Below, piece by piece: positions 38,601 to 63,561 of a stretch of 64,000 bases of DNA. Below the pieces are notes generated by a model. It was not told the origin of the DNA. It did no database searches and saw nothing but the letters and a program-made list of their open reading frames with translations. The stretch covers positions 1 to 64,000 of the forward strand of contig JACCGJ010020632.1 of the NCBI GenBank assembly GCA_013407085.1, in the 5' to 3' direction. This DNA is from Atriophallophorus winterbourni. Its lineage: Eukaryota > Platyhelminthes > Trematoda > Plagiorchiida > Microphallidae. Made by a program: the position numbers and the translations under genes. Numbering within the stretch: position 1 is the first letter of the stretch; every line of letters begins with the position of its first letter.

Positions 38601-40200
38601 GGTGATAGTCAGGAAGTGAACATGATTAAGTAGTAGTAAACCACCACCACTTATTTGACCTTACCGCTAGGACAGCCTTAGTACGCATAACAGTGTGGGA
38701 TTCTTTTTTATATGGAACCAGGTCAGAAGTGGTCTCGATTTTCCTAGGTTGTGTAATCCTACGTTCAATATGATACAAGTGAACACGTCAAGGTCAGTTC
38801 ACACGCCCGTCCACATACTAAAAGTAATAACTAACGGGGGTAAGCTGTTTGAAGAAAAACAAAAATCTAATTAACTAGTAGGTATAAGGTGAATAAAAAT
38901 TATTATTTACTTTCGCATCAGTGCTGAGCGCCAGATTGTGGAGAATTCTGCCCCATCCACCTTATTGACCGCCAGTCGACCTGCCTTGGTAATTTCGACC
39001 GCCTCCGCATGTAGGCGTTCGCTATACGGTTTAATACCGCGTCTCAATATTGCCACATTGTCTAGATCGACGCTGTGACCCGTATCTAAAACGCGCTCCG
39101 ATATTCCCTCGCATCCGGACACGCTTTCGGTATTCTTCGATTCTATTGTGAATTTCCCCGGAAGTCTGCCCTATATAAACACCCGAACAGACCTTACAGT
39201 TGATTCTGTAGATGCTGTTCATAAGGTTATATAAAGGTGTCTTATCCTTGACGTGCATCAGAACCAATCGCACTCAAATTTCCTTGCATTGTGAATACAC
39301 GATCGGTCCCAAACATATTCCAATCAATAAGTTTACCTGTTTATTGACTATTAATAATACGCAAAATGTATTATACATAGAGATTATGATGTGTGTTAAT
39401 AAACTCAAATCTGGTTCAAAGGATCATATCCGCTCGATCCTGGTCACTATAATTTATATTAATTCGGGCTTTTCATATCAAAGCCACTAAGCAACACAAA
39501 TGAAAAAAATGTACATTATAGTAGTTCACATATTATTACCTCAACCGAAAAGCCTCGTATGTCAAATAAGATCAGTGAAGCTATTTCGAAACAAGTTGGT
39601 CAATCCACCGCAAAACAATTCGTACGAGTTTCAAAGGACCTAAATTTTGTCACGTTTTTAACACTAAAATCAGAACTATTTTCACATCATTGAAAGAATA
39701 ACAAACTCTAACTCAACATGGATCCCAAGTTAAAATGATTTCTCTCAACATATATGTGTATGTATACATGGACAAACAAACCACGTCCTGTTCGTAATAA
39801 AAAAATCTGTTACTTTTCTCCTACACTTTTGCAGCTATCAGACTCATTGCGCCGGGAAGAATTGCTTAAGAATACATGGCAAAATTGTGAGCTGATGGAT
39901 TTGTATCCTGGTGAAGAGAACGATTTGAAATTTCAAATTCGTGTTGGTTTGAAGGACGACGAATTAGTGCTGGAAAATTTCGACCTAGCTACTGAGAACT
40001 ATGCAAGAATGATTAGAGATTGGTTGCTGAAACGATGCGTGGAAATACACCGTGAGTTTGCCATGTTCACGTATTTCACTGTCCGTGCTATTTATCGTTA
40101 CAATGACAAGATAGACAAGGTACCACATCTACGAATAGAATTGAATATCAATACACTATTCGCAGGTGTTTACCGCAAATTAAAATCGAGCATTGACTGA
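13191..40200 (+). CDS. Multi-SEA-module protein gene with micro-exons (5' end not found)
   Basis: Exons supported: 13191-13208, 13281-13387, 13723-13780, 14699-14716, 16623-16738, 18155-18356, 20554-20669, 31718-31997, 37305-37420 and 39835-40051 (or to the stop at 40200). Every junction has GT/AG ends and matching phase. The exons form four pairs; in each, the first runs phase 1 to 0 (116 bases in three cases, 107 in one) and the second phase 0 to 1. The pair at 37305/39835 carries a SEA-like signature ([12 protein letters not shown], then [18 protein letters not shown]), and the other pairs resemble it. SEA modules are extracellular and often mucin- or surface-linked. None shows the G-S autocleavage site, so cleavage is not expected. 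No start codon, signal peptide or membrane anchor was located; the gene may begin upstream. The domain name is an inference from motif shape, and exon joining lacks RNA support. Confidence 0.6.
13281..13387 (+). CDS. SEA gene exon, module 1 first half
   Basis: Acceptor CCTTCCAG, donor GTAAGG; 107 bases, phase 1 to 0. It encodes [20 protein letters not shown] followed by [15 protein letters not shown]. The phase matches exons 16623, 20554 and 37305, which are 116 bases each. Similarity to SEA is weak on its own; assignment rests on exon architecture and continuity with the next exons. Confidence 0.6.
13723..13780 (+). CDS. SEA gene exon, module 1 second half (short form)
   Basis: Acceptor TATCTGTTCCAG, donor CAA|GTGAGTT; 58 bases, phase 0 to 1, encoding [19 protein letters not shown]. 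The frame stays open past this donor to 13914, adding [12 protein letters not shown] and a Cys-rich stretch. A longer form (for example donor G|GTGTAT near 13892, also phase 1) would resemble the 202-280-base second-half exons of the other modules better. Both options keep phase. Confidence 0.55.
14699..14716 (+). CDS. 18-base micro-exon of the SEA gene
   Basis: Pyrimidine-rich acceptor (ATTCCACTTCTAG), 18 bases, donor GTAAGTC. In the phase 1 context it is open and reads (x)DVPSL(x), joining Leu-Ser of the previous exon to ITIDGVV of the next. It lies at the boundary between modules 1 and 2, matching the micro-exon before module 1. Inclusion or skipping keeps the frame. Confidence 0.5.
15270..15402 (+). 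repeat. Family C short dispersed repeat, 3' part
   Basis: Contains ATCTAGGCCTGGACAACCTC, ACAGTATCTTAGCCCACGTG, GTGCGGCACTTACTCTGGAT and CAGGCTTGTAATTTCATACA. It ends in a run of CATA units (15382-15402), the standard 3' tail of this family. This is the only clear family C copy left of 43 kb. Confidence 0.7.
15420..15840 (+). repeat. Repeat E copy
   Basis: Aligns by eye with 20080-20460: AAAGACGTTTGTTACGCAC against GAAGGCGTTTAGTACGCGC, CAGGGCTCATTTGA against CAGGGCTATTTTGA, TTGTCGCTTGAACCGTTC against ATTATCGCTTGGACCGTTC, and GAGGGTAGAGTTCTG against GAGGGTAGTGTTCTG. The copies are about 400 bases long and strongly diverged. Element class not recognised. It sits in the intron before exon 16623. 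Confidence 0.5.
16623..16738 (+). CDS. SEA gene exon, module 2 first half
   Basis: Acceptor CCTTTGCTCTGAG, donor GTG|GTAAAT; 116 bases, phase 1 to 0. It encodes [20 protein letters not shown] followed by [18 protein letters not shown]. The GVV…E..L.DN(L/I) layout parallels GGVY…EYKDIETDI of the exon at 37305, which is also 116 bases. The antisense frame here is open by chance. Confidence 0.75.
17610..17850 (+). repeat. Repeat D, first copy
   Basis: Aligns with 18772-18992: GGCCTCCTTCGGTCGATGTC against GGCCTCGTTCGTTTGATGTC, then AACAGTCCGATTCGGGAG against AACAGTCCGCTTCGGGAG, ACTCGGTTCTATTGCATCAG against GCTCGGTTGATCAGCGTCAT, and a TGATCT segment near the end. About 220 bases, class unknown. 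Confidence 0.55.
18155..18356 (+). CDS. SEA gene exon, module 2 second half
   Basis: Acceptor GTGTGTTTCAG, donor AGAG|GTAAAAC; 202 bases, phase 0 to 1. It encodes [20 protein letters not shown], then [28 protein letters not shown] and an [14 protein letters not shown] end. It corresponds in position and shape to [20 protein letters not shown] and [16 protein letters not shown] of exon 39835. The turn where cleaving SEA domains carry Gly-Ser reads NNEN instead. Confidence 0.8.
18772..18992 (+). repeat. Repeat D, second copy
   Basis: Second copy of the element at 17610-17850, about 1.1 kb downstream in the same orientation, on the other side of exon 18155-18356. It is open in several frames, but none resembles a known protein. 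Confidence 0.55.
20080..20460 (+). repeat. Repeat E copy
   Basis: Diverged direct copy of 15420-15840 (see shared segments there). The open frames at 19955-20224 and 20224-20445 mostly lie within it and are not supported as exons. Confidence 0.5.
20554..20669 (+). CDS. SEA gene exon, module 3 first half
   Basis: Acceptor TTTTTCACAG, donor CGG|GTAAGTAG; 116 bases, phase 1 to 0, the same length as the equivalent exons of modules 2 and 4. It encodes (V)[19 protein letters not shown] and [19 protein letters not shown]. The leading TG completes a Val codon with the G left by exon 18155-18356. The next supported exon is 11 kb away. Confidence 0.75.
22055..22270 (-). repeat. Family A short dispersed repeat
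   Basis: Minus-orientation copy parallel to 12313-12510: GCATGCATTTCCATCACACA, GCACCCCAAGACCGG, TTGCATTCATCAGGTAAG, GACAGTAATATGATGATCCG, TTGAAACAGTGGAA and a CCATCACATGTGCACA end. Confidence 0.65.
23525..23635 (+). repeat. Family A short dispersed repeat, 3' part
   Basis: Contains GCATGCGTATCCTGATCTTA, CTGTCCCTACCTGATGAGTG, CAAACAGCACGAAACCGGTC and GTGGGGTGTGTGTGACG, ending in AAGCATGCAAACGAATATTT. This is the best-preserved core of the family. A 40-base family B scrap (CACATCCCCATCCCTTACG) lies at 23045-23085. Confidence 0.7.
24706..25060 (+). other. Unassigned coding-like block
   Basis: Two observations in one stretch. From ATG at 24706 a short frame starts with a signal-peptide-like [18 protein letters not shown] and stops after 40 codons. 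In another frame, after a good acceptor (ATTTTCAG at 24779), the text reads [20 protein letters not shown], meets a stop, and resumes as [20 protein letters not shown] then [17 protein letters not shown] 54-base GT-AG segment (24856-24909) could remove the stop. The amino-acid pattern looks coding, but it does not fit the phase of the flanking SEA exons, so it may be a separate gene piece, a decayed element or chance. Confidence 0.2.
26291..26293 (+). other. 3-base micro-exon candidate (CTG)
   Basis: Pyrimidine-rich lead (ATCACTTTCTCTTTTCAT), then CGAACAATGGCAG|CTG|GTGAGTGG. In the phase 0 context of this intron (between 20669 and 31718) it would add one Leu. Confidence 0.3.
26386..26388 (+). 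other. 3-base micro-exon candidate (CTG)
   Basis: TAATTCTACATTTCAG|CTG|GTAAGTTG. Strong acceptor and donor, 95 bases after the first CTG unit and with the same triplet. Confidence 0.35.
27061..27063 (+). other. 3-base micro-exon candidate (ATG)
   Basis: TTTACAATTCCTTCAAAG|ATG|GTAAGTGG, preceded by a pyrimidine-rich TTTCCGTATATTTACTTTCT. It would add Met in phase 0. Confidence 0.35.
27338..27343 (+). other. 6-base micro-exon candidate (CCTTCA)
   Basis: TTATTTGTGACATAATTCAG|CCTTCA|GTAAGTCC, preceded by ACGTCTCTTCTT. Six bases, so it also preserves phase (Pro-Ser in phase 0). Confidence 0.3.
30103..30105 (+). other. 3-base micro-exon candidate (AAT)
   Basis: Pyrimidine-rich TCTTCCCTTTTCAATTTATT, then AATGTTCAAAAG|AAT|GTAAGTTTTT. 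Confidence 0.3.
31005..31007 (+). other. 3-base micro-exon candidate (GGC)
   Basis: TCTCCACATTTCATCATTCAG (last 20 bases shown minus the first T) then GGC and GTAAGTTTA. Among the strongest acceptor/donor pairs of the series; it would add Gly in phase 0. Confidence 0.4.
31301..31303 (+). other. 3-base micro-exon candidate (ATC)
   Basis: Long pyrimidine-rich lead (TTTTTTTCTTGTCTTTTC), then AATTTCACAAAG|ATC|GTAAGTTGATT. It lies 296 bases after GGC and 415 bases before the SEA exon at 31718. Confidence 0.4.
31718..31997 (+). CDS. SEA gene exon, module 3 second half
   Basis: Acceptor GCATGATTGCAG, probable donor GGTT|GTGAGAG; 280 bases, phase 0 to 1. It encodes [20 protein letters not shown], then a Cys-containing stretch ([20 protein letters not shown]) and [20 protein letters not shown], ending near [13 protein letters not shown]. 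The last part parallels [12 protein letters not shown]…KIEDLMKHR of exon 18155. The donor is the least certain point: GTTACA after Trp (phase 0) and GGAG|GTTGTG (phase 1) are alternatives. Confidence 0.6.
32499..32705 (+). repeat. TCTA microsatellite
   Basis: About 200 bases of TCTA/TATC tetranucleotide, interrupted by a TCCA run at about 32557-32577 and by TATATC, ACCTACCT and TTATATTT near the end. It gives repetitive open frames (YLSI repeats) in three frames that are not genes. It lies in the intron after exon 31718. Confidence 0.95.
33814..33816 (+). other. 3-base micro-exon candidate (ATT)
   Basis: TTCTCAACCACAAAG|ATT|GTGAGTTTTG with a very pyrimidine-rich lead (CTCTTTTTTGTTTTCAATTT). 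Flanks resemble those of ATC at 31301 (CACAAAG before the triplet). It lies in the phase 1 linker intron between modules 3 and 4. Confidence 0.4.
34295..34450 (-). repeat. Family B short dispersed repeat
   Basis: Plus-strand reading: TGTGTTGCTCACATCCCC, CGGTTTCTTGCTGTTTGCC, TTCATCGGGTGGAGACAGTA, GTGAGCCTTGAAACAG and ATGCCACTGTTAC. Minus-orientation family B copy. Confidence 0.65.
34535..34632 (+). repeat. Family A short dispersed repeat, 3' part
   Basis: CCCACTGTTTCAAGGGCACG, CTTACCTGATGAGTGCAAAC, AGCACAAAACCGGTCGTGG and GATGGAAATGCATGTAAATG. It faces the family B copy 85 bases to the left in inverted orientation, and the two share the CACTGTTTCAAG and CAAACAGCA modules. Confidence 0.65.
35542..35544 (+). 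other. 3-base micro-exon candidate (GGT)
   Basis: TTTCTTTTCTTTTTTACCAG|GGT|GTAAGTTC. The polypyrimidine tract is excellent, and this is the single most convincing acceptor of the series. Confidence 0.45.
36277..36537 (-). mobile_element. LINE ORF2 C-terminal fragment
   Basis: Minus-strand frame encoding [20 protein letters not shown] then [20 protein letters not shown]. This is the CR1/jockey C-terminal motif FFSVRxxxxWNxxPxxVxxSxSVxxFxxxLD. Truncated upstream of about 36537. Confidence 0.75.
36908..36910 (+). other. 3-base micro-exon candidate (ATC)
   Basis: CCATCTATCAATTGTTCAG|ATC|GTAAGTTTAT, preceded by TACTTTTTCTTCATTTCATT. Same triplet as at 31301. Confidence 0.4.
37215..37217 (+). other. 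3-base micro-exon candidate (ATT)
   Basis: ATTTCCAAACAAACCGGAAAG (20 bases without the first A) then ATT and GTAAGTTGATT, preceded by ATCACTTTACTTTA. The donor side matches ATC at 31301 over GTAAGTTGATT. It lies 88 bases before SEA exon 37305. Confidence 0.4.
37305..37420 (+). CDS. SEA gene exon, module 4 first half
   Basis: Acceptor ATCTTGTTCCAG, donor ATG|GTGAGTAG; 116 bases, phase 1 to 0. It encodes [20 protein letters not shown] then [18 protein letters not shown]. The (D)xxSPEYKxxExxI segment is the recognisable SEA-domain helix 1 signature and is the anchor for naming the gene. The alternative frame reading GTA TTT TCG ends in a stop just before the donor. Confidence 0.8.
37590..37720 (+). 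mobile_element. Possible LINE reverse transcriptase scrap
   Basis: Translated text [18 protein letters not shown] resembles the reverse-transcriptase box LDxTKAFDTVSREGLWKIM of RTE-like LINEs. Further weak matches ([20 protein letters not shown] at about 37835-37890) may belong to it. Short and decayed. Confidence 0.35.
38517..38545 (+). repeat. Left arm of inverted repeat around Penelope fragment
   Basis: AATGCAAGGAAATTTGAGTG and the following CAATCGGTT are the reverse complement of 39262-39290 with two mismatches over 29 bases. Confidence 0.75.
38907..39273 (-). mobile_element. Penelope-like element GIY-YIG endonuclease fragment
   Basis: Two overlapping minus-strand frames form one GIY-YIG endonuclease domain with a frameshift near 39110. 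The first reads [20 protein letters not shown] then [14 protein letters not shown]. The second reads [20 protein letters not shown] then [14 protein letters not shown] and ends near [14 protein letters not shown]. The VYIGQT motif, the downstream Arg and a Glu within the LHAEA segment are characteristic of Penelope-like elements, where this domain follows the reverse transcriptase. The latter is missing. Below 38640, TTCTGTGTCAGAAGTGAAAC (minus strand) looks like its 3' untranslated end. Confidence 0.8.
39262..39290 (+). repeat. Right arm of inverted repeat around Penelope fragment
   Basis: AACCAATCGCACTCAAATTT plus CCTTGCATT; inverted match to 38517-38545. The arms enclose about 715 bases containing the whole GIY-YIG fragment. 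Confidence 0.75.
39835..40200 (+). CDS. SEA gene exon, module 4 second half, possibly terminal
   Basis: Acceptor TCCTACACTTTTGCAG, phase 0. It encodes [60 protein letters not shown] and [12 protein letters not shown]. At 40051|40052 there is a donor (CACC|GTGAGTTT) giving phase 1, exactly like other second-half exons (217 bases). If unused, the frame continues through [20 protein letters not shown] to a stop at 40198-40200, and AATAAA follows at 40475. No convincing further plus-strand exon was found before the convergent AGAP gene, which slightly favours a terminal exon. Confidence 0.75.
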   Translation, partial: LSDSLRREELLKNTWQNCELMDLYPGEENDLKFQIRVGLKDDELVLENFDLATENYARMIRDWLLKRCVEIHREFAMFTYFTVRAIYRYNDKIDKVPHLRIELNINTLFAGVYRKLKSSID

Positions 40201-40474
40201 GCGATTCTTGGTAAAGAACGAAGATTGACTATGAACAAGTTAGAATATGTATGATACCAACTTGTGCTTGCGACTAGTTCCGACCACACTGCCCACCGAT
40301 TGGTGAAATTGTAGTCAGAGTAAATAGTCCAGAATGCCCAAAGCTGTAAGTGATTGCGTACTACAAGCAACCAACTTTCGTTATAACCATAGCAGGTCAG
40401 ATTCAACTAATCGTCAGTAAATTGACAAGAGTTGTGGTTTCATGAATGCGTGAGAAGAAATGCAAATAGGAGGG

Positions 40475-40480
40475 AATAAA
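40475..40480 (+). terminator. Polyadenylation signal candidate for the SEA gene
   Basis: AATAAA 275 bases after the stop at 40200, followed about 65 bases later by GT-rich GGGTTAGTTGTGCG. Another AATAAA lies at 41348-41353. Confidence 0.35.
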
Positions 40481-42690
40481 AAATCAACAATCCATCTACG
40501 AAATCACCTCGTGCATTTTGCTTATGTGATTGAACAGGGTTAGTTGTGCGAATTTTACCCGACATGACTTCAACGTTCAAGCAGTTTGAAAATAATACTT
40601 TCCATGAGTTACGTAAAGACGAGTCAATCGCAAATAGCCAAACTTGATGACGTGGTACTGAGTGCCATTTGATTTCGGGTCTTGGAAACATAAAATGTGA
40701 GGGTCAGAACACGGTTTTACAACGGTTTTTCCATAACCAGGTGAGGTAGGACTGATCTTGCGATACTGGCAGAGGTTTATCAACGTTTAGAGACAAATGT
40801 GACGTCCAAGTTTATATGGAGCATCAAATACTCGTAACAATGACTAAAACTTGTGCCAGAATCCGCGTTTATACCAAATTGCGATCGGAAAACAAATATT
40901 TACCCAGAACAAGATGTGCGTCTGAGTGCAGAATGGCAAGAGTATTCGTGACAGGGTAGCCGTTGAACACTACAAAAAAATCGATCCGATAATCCATGGC
41001 ATCCGAGCACAGCGATGGAGTGATGCAGGAATGTAGTGATGTAATTGTTCATCATTGAAATAAGGTCAATCAGTGACTGGAGTTAAATCGACACCGTCTC
41101 CTAGAAAATGTTGAACGAATATCGAACGAATATCAGTCCTAATGTGTTTATTGTAACCACACCGTTGAGAGTTTACACACATTCAAGAAATGATATTTTT
41201 CAGCGATCGAAACGAAGTGAGCATGACGAGGAATCGAGGAGATGTCTTAACCGATCTAACATTCATGAGATGTAGTCGTTTGTTTACCTAATCATGCTAA
41301 CAATTGTGCGTTTTTGATTATATATTTATTGGCAAATTTAACGTCCAAATAAACATGGTGAAAACTTAGTTTTTTGTTAGAAACCGAGTGAACGAAATCG
41401 GTGAAAGGACAATAGCTTATCATGTCTACGGTGCCACAGACGCAAATGGCATTAGAATGTAACGCAGTTGTACAGAAAATTAAAACGTTTTCGCAGTGCG
41501 TCCTTTAGCTCTGTTCAAATACGGCAAGAAATAGGTCTGGTGATTGAAGGCGGCTTAAAAAAAAACAAAGCAATCGTAGTTCGTCATTTTGGCATATTTA
41601 AAAGTAAAATCTCCAAAAAGATTATCTTCAAGTTCGACTCAGTAATTTATGATGGCATGTTCTCCTATATTTTTTGGAATGTGATTGACGGTCAGTTTAG
41701 ATCAACTTATTTTCAGTCACAATGCTTTGGTGTATAATAGATAGATCATTGTAGGACATTATCTAAATCAAATATACGTTGACTTATTAGGCTTCCGCGT
41801 GAGCAGTGATTACAATATTGTCATTGAGAGTCAGGCTAACATGCCATAACCGAACTACCGCGCCGAAGGTAAAAGTTTCGAGCAAATAGAGCTCTGCAAG
41901 GTTATATCGTGAATAAATGTGCATCATTGGTTTCTACGAATGATGCAAAAAGCATGTCCCTTGAGCGAAAATACGACAGGCCGTATGTATGAATTCACGG
42001 GCAGACAGTTTTGCACAGTCATGGAGTGTACATGGGCGGACACCAACCAGGCGTAGACAGAAATATAAATAACTAATAGCGACGAGACTGTAGCGCGTTC
42101 ACACACAAATCACGGATGAAAATCAATTTAGCGCGGGGTTAATCGCACGGTACTATTTTAATGGATGCTTTAAAAATTTAATATCGAAAATTCTCATCCC
42201 AGAAAGCAAGTCCATGCATCCAAACTGTTATAGTTTGGAGGCATTAAATTGTTCGGTTCTCCTGACAGTAAACGTGGACAAGTAGAATCACTATGATCAG
42301 ACTTGAGTTTGAACGGATCACTAGAAAATATTCATCCTCACACGATTCCGCGAGAGTGGACCAGCGATCTCAAAACAATCCGTCACTTACGCCGATTCCA
42401 CTGAACAACGGACTCAAATGTGGAACCTCGTAGGAAAACATAGCACATAACAATCAGTGATACAAACTGATTGTGAAGCACGTAGTGTAACAAATAGCTT
42501 TCTTGCGAGATCATGAATAATGGTACAGGAAAACACACAAAGGAAAAATGACTAGCATAAATTTGAAAAGTAATCGATAAGTGATAAAAAAGCACAGGAT
42601 GGATGGATTGTGCTCAATTAAGTATACACAGGGTGCAACAAACCAGCCATTTGTGAATTTAAAAAAAAATCGGTAAAAGGATTAGAAGTA
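40481..42690. other. Intergenic region between convergent genes
   Basis: No supported gene or recognisable mobile element. An open frame at 41468-41737 has no recognisable motif and lacks acceptor and donor sites fitting the SEA gene. Confidence 0.5.
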
Positions 42691-42696
42691 TTTATT
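42691..42696 (-). terminator. Polyadenylation signal candidate for AGAP
   Basis: TTTATT on plus is AATAAA on minus, about 420 bases beyond the AGAP stop codon at 43118-43120. Confidence 0.35.
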
Positions 42697-43117
42697 AAAA
42701 ATTAAGAACATCAATTTCCATATACATGACACCGTACACAAAGAAGAAATGGTTGGGAAGGAGAGCAGTTAGAACGAAGTTGGAAACAATCCGAAAATTG
42801 GTAAGCGAAAATAAGGCGAAAGTAAGTTGCGAACGTATTGGATTGCTAATCAGTTGGGAGATTTAGAGTCTGGTCTTTTAACGAGATAGCCACGTTGACT
42901 AGATCTCTCTTTTCTAGGTTTAGACAAACATGTACAAAAGAACACTGGAGAATGAGAGAGTGGCATGATGCACATGGGCTGGGTGTAATAATATCCTAAA
43001 AAATCAGTTGTAAAGCAAAAGTTCACTGGCAATTAGGGTACAAGCGTCGTTCACAAAAATTGAGTACACTGGACGCCAAAAGAGATATTCATTGAGAAAA
43101 TAATTTCATGAAGTAGA

Positions 43118-60856
<17,739 letters not shown>

Positions 60857-61128
60857 CTGTTAAAAAATGAAGACGAAGAGAGCGGTTTGAAAAAATTCCA
60901 AGTATCGAGCAAACTGTAACGAATAGTAAGTTGTTCACCACGACGTTTGCATAAGAAACTGCTGATAGCAACGTTTTGTCATACACACATATTATTTATT
61001 GATCAAAATAGCAAAGGAATGAAAAGCGGTGAACATAACAGAAAAGGCCCAGAAAAGCTAGACTCATAGCGGAAGCTGGTGGAAAATGGGCCATTTTGTA
61101 ATACACTAGCACGTATGAAAGAACTTAC

Positions 61129-61149
61129 GCGAAATTCGAATCCAGCACA
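61129..61149 (-). CDS. AGAP: AGAP 21-base micro-exon candidate
   Basis: On minus: pyrimidine-rich CATCTTTTTCTCCCACCAC, then CACACCCAATTAG|21 bases|GTAAGTTC. It encodes CAGFEFR in phase 0, which fits the phase 0 start of exon 60856. No family knowledge demands this peptide here, so it may be an alternative exon. Confidence 0.4.
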
Positions 61150-61211
61150 CTAATTGGGTGTGGTTGAATTGTGGTGGGAGAAAAAGATGATCATTTGTTC
61201 AAAGATTCACC

Positions 61212-61410
61212 ATGTATGCATGAAATAACAAGCCTGAATTTAGGAACAGCGCCACACAGTTAAAAGCTGTATGTGAGCTAAGATACTGTCAGGTTGACCA
61301 GGTCTAGACAGATGTAAAAAAATGAGAAAGTGGTAACGAACCGCAGCATCTCATTACCTTTTTGGCAGGGTGTTACATGCGCAGTGCACAATTGCACCTC
61401 GCGCAAGAAA
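61212..61410 (-). repeat. Family C short dispersed repeat
   Basis: Minus orientation: GTATGCATGAAATAACAAGC, GTATGTGAGCTAAGATACTG, TCAGGTTGACCAGGTCTAGA and CAGTGCACAATTGCACCTCG. Further scraps at 61618-61700 (plus: TTCTAGGCTCAGAAAACCTG, GCCTGCATCCAGGCTTGCGA) and 61758-61840 (minus) show that 61.2-61.84 kb is a cluster of family C pieces. Confidence 0.7.
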
Positions 61411-61840
61411 AAGATTCACCATAAAGGCGAGGTTAAACAATTACGTTCATTGAAAGAAAAGTTGACACTGAGTTAGATTTTATAATTGAAGACTAAAATG
61501 CAACGATTTTGTGCGCAGTGGTCACAAGTTGTAAGTTGTAGGGATGCTCAGCGCTTCAACACAGGAGGTATCATGAGCCGTTTTATACTTTCCATAAAAG
61601 CTAACATTCATGCATTTTTCTAGGCTCAGAAAACCTGACACAATCTTAGCCCATGCGCAATCTCAAACTGTGCGGCACTTTGCCTGCATCCAGGCTTGCG
61701 AGGACTGGATTTACACGACTGACTCTACCGTGTAAATATGTAGGGAATTATAATTGAGAGTCACAGAAGATGTCGCACAATCGCAGACTGTATGTGTGTA
61801 TAGATACTTCCAGGTTGTCAGGCCTTGGGAGTTATACAAA

Positions 61841-63561
61841 ATAGCCAATGACAATCGGGATAAAAGCTTAGCTATTAAGCAGTGCAAATATTTGTTTGCC
61901 TCATGCTGCTATGTAATTCAGATTATTAGCAGTAGGTGTGTCATCCTCATGGCTCATTCCGAAATTAACATCATTCTAATATTTTGAAGCACCAAAATAA
62001 AAGGTCGATGCAGAATTTACAAGTTGCAGCATGGTGTACTTCACACTCTCGACTGAAAATTGAAAGATGTACAAGCACCGACATGAAAAAAACGTTGGAA
62101 CTCATAAGGCGCATACCGATATCCAACACATGTTCACTAAATATAAAACTGAAATTTAAATGGTAAAAATAAATCGCAGAATCAGAGGTTACCGGCTGAC
62201 TATCACACCTTTATAATATCACTGAACAAACTTTGATGATATCGAGTTAACAATTAGGTCTGCAAAAATCTGTCAACACCACCATTTATAGATAATTCAC
62301 AGGCCGAGAATTTTGCGTGCAGTATACAAACAGTCTGAACTCACAAATAAATTTGACTTTCTCCTGTTTCTTCGAGAGTGTGTAGGTGTGCTACTAGGAG
62401 TCACCGATTCATTTGTATCACATTTAGCATCCTAGCAGTTCAAGGATAAAACAAGGATTAAAATATCACCACTGATTATAGCAAATCTGATAGCACTTCT
62501 GCCAAACAAATGTGAGCCGACTTGAGATACAATCGGAGCGAATATGGCCAAAATAAACATTTTAGCGATCTGCAAAAATGACGATAATTGGATATTCATC
62601 AACCGATTTTGTTAGTTGAACTGCCTTGTTACACCAAAACCTAATCCGAGCAGCAATGATTTCACAGACCGTAACTGATTAGAGAAAACGCACTTAATAA
62701 AACCTATGTTTCATTTAAGGGATACCGAGATTGGACTTTAGAACTCATGTTTGCTGATTAGGCTGGTTAGGTTACCCGAAAAACGGTGAAGGATATAAAA
62801 AAGGAATGACGCGAGTTGCACCAACAGGTAGCGCAAAACCGAGCGTAAGGTTGCTAGACATCATCATCATGAACTGTTTCACAAGAGTAGCAAGGGCCGA
62901 GTGCTTAACTGTCCTACCACCATGACATGCTAGAAATCTTAAAATGGATAGGGAACTGTGGCACTAAAAAGCTACTGAACTTGTAGAAGATTGAGCACAG
63001 ACATATTGGGGAGAGATGTCTACAACTCGAATTCAACATGCATTCAACCAATTGTTGTGAAGGAGTTGAGCGACATCAGAACGGCACACATAATAACAAA
63101 GGGTTGCTAGTCACGGATGATAAACCATGCAAGCTCGTATCTTGTAGGGGAAAATTGCAGAAGCATTGCTATTAAGGGCGTAAGCTTGTATCTCGATAGA
63201 TTATTGATTGTCGATTTTAACCTACTTAGCAAATAACTTGTATTAAAATTTAGTGTTGGGAGCATTGGTGAGGGGTGTGCACTACGAGAATATCAGGTCA
63301 ATTCCGTTATAAATGTTAATTTATTGCAGATTCCTCATTGAATATTAAGCAACCACAACGCAGACTACCACGATTAGAGTTAGGGTGTTTTTATTATTTT
63401 TTTATTATCATCACACAAGTCTTTACAGACGATGTGCCAACAAGTATACCATGAAGAAGGTACATGATGAAAGAAAAAAGAGGGGGATTTTTTTGTCTGT
63501 CTGTTTACACATGCCGTTTTTCATCTTTTTTTGTCTTTTTTGGAATGAGGGAGGGGGAGGG
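61841..63561. other. No supported feature
   Basis: AT-rich sequence, presumably an AGAP intron if the GTPase-domain exons lie beyond the right edge. The open frames here (for example 63385-63681) contain no recognisable motifs. Confidence 0.4.
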
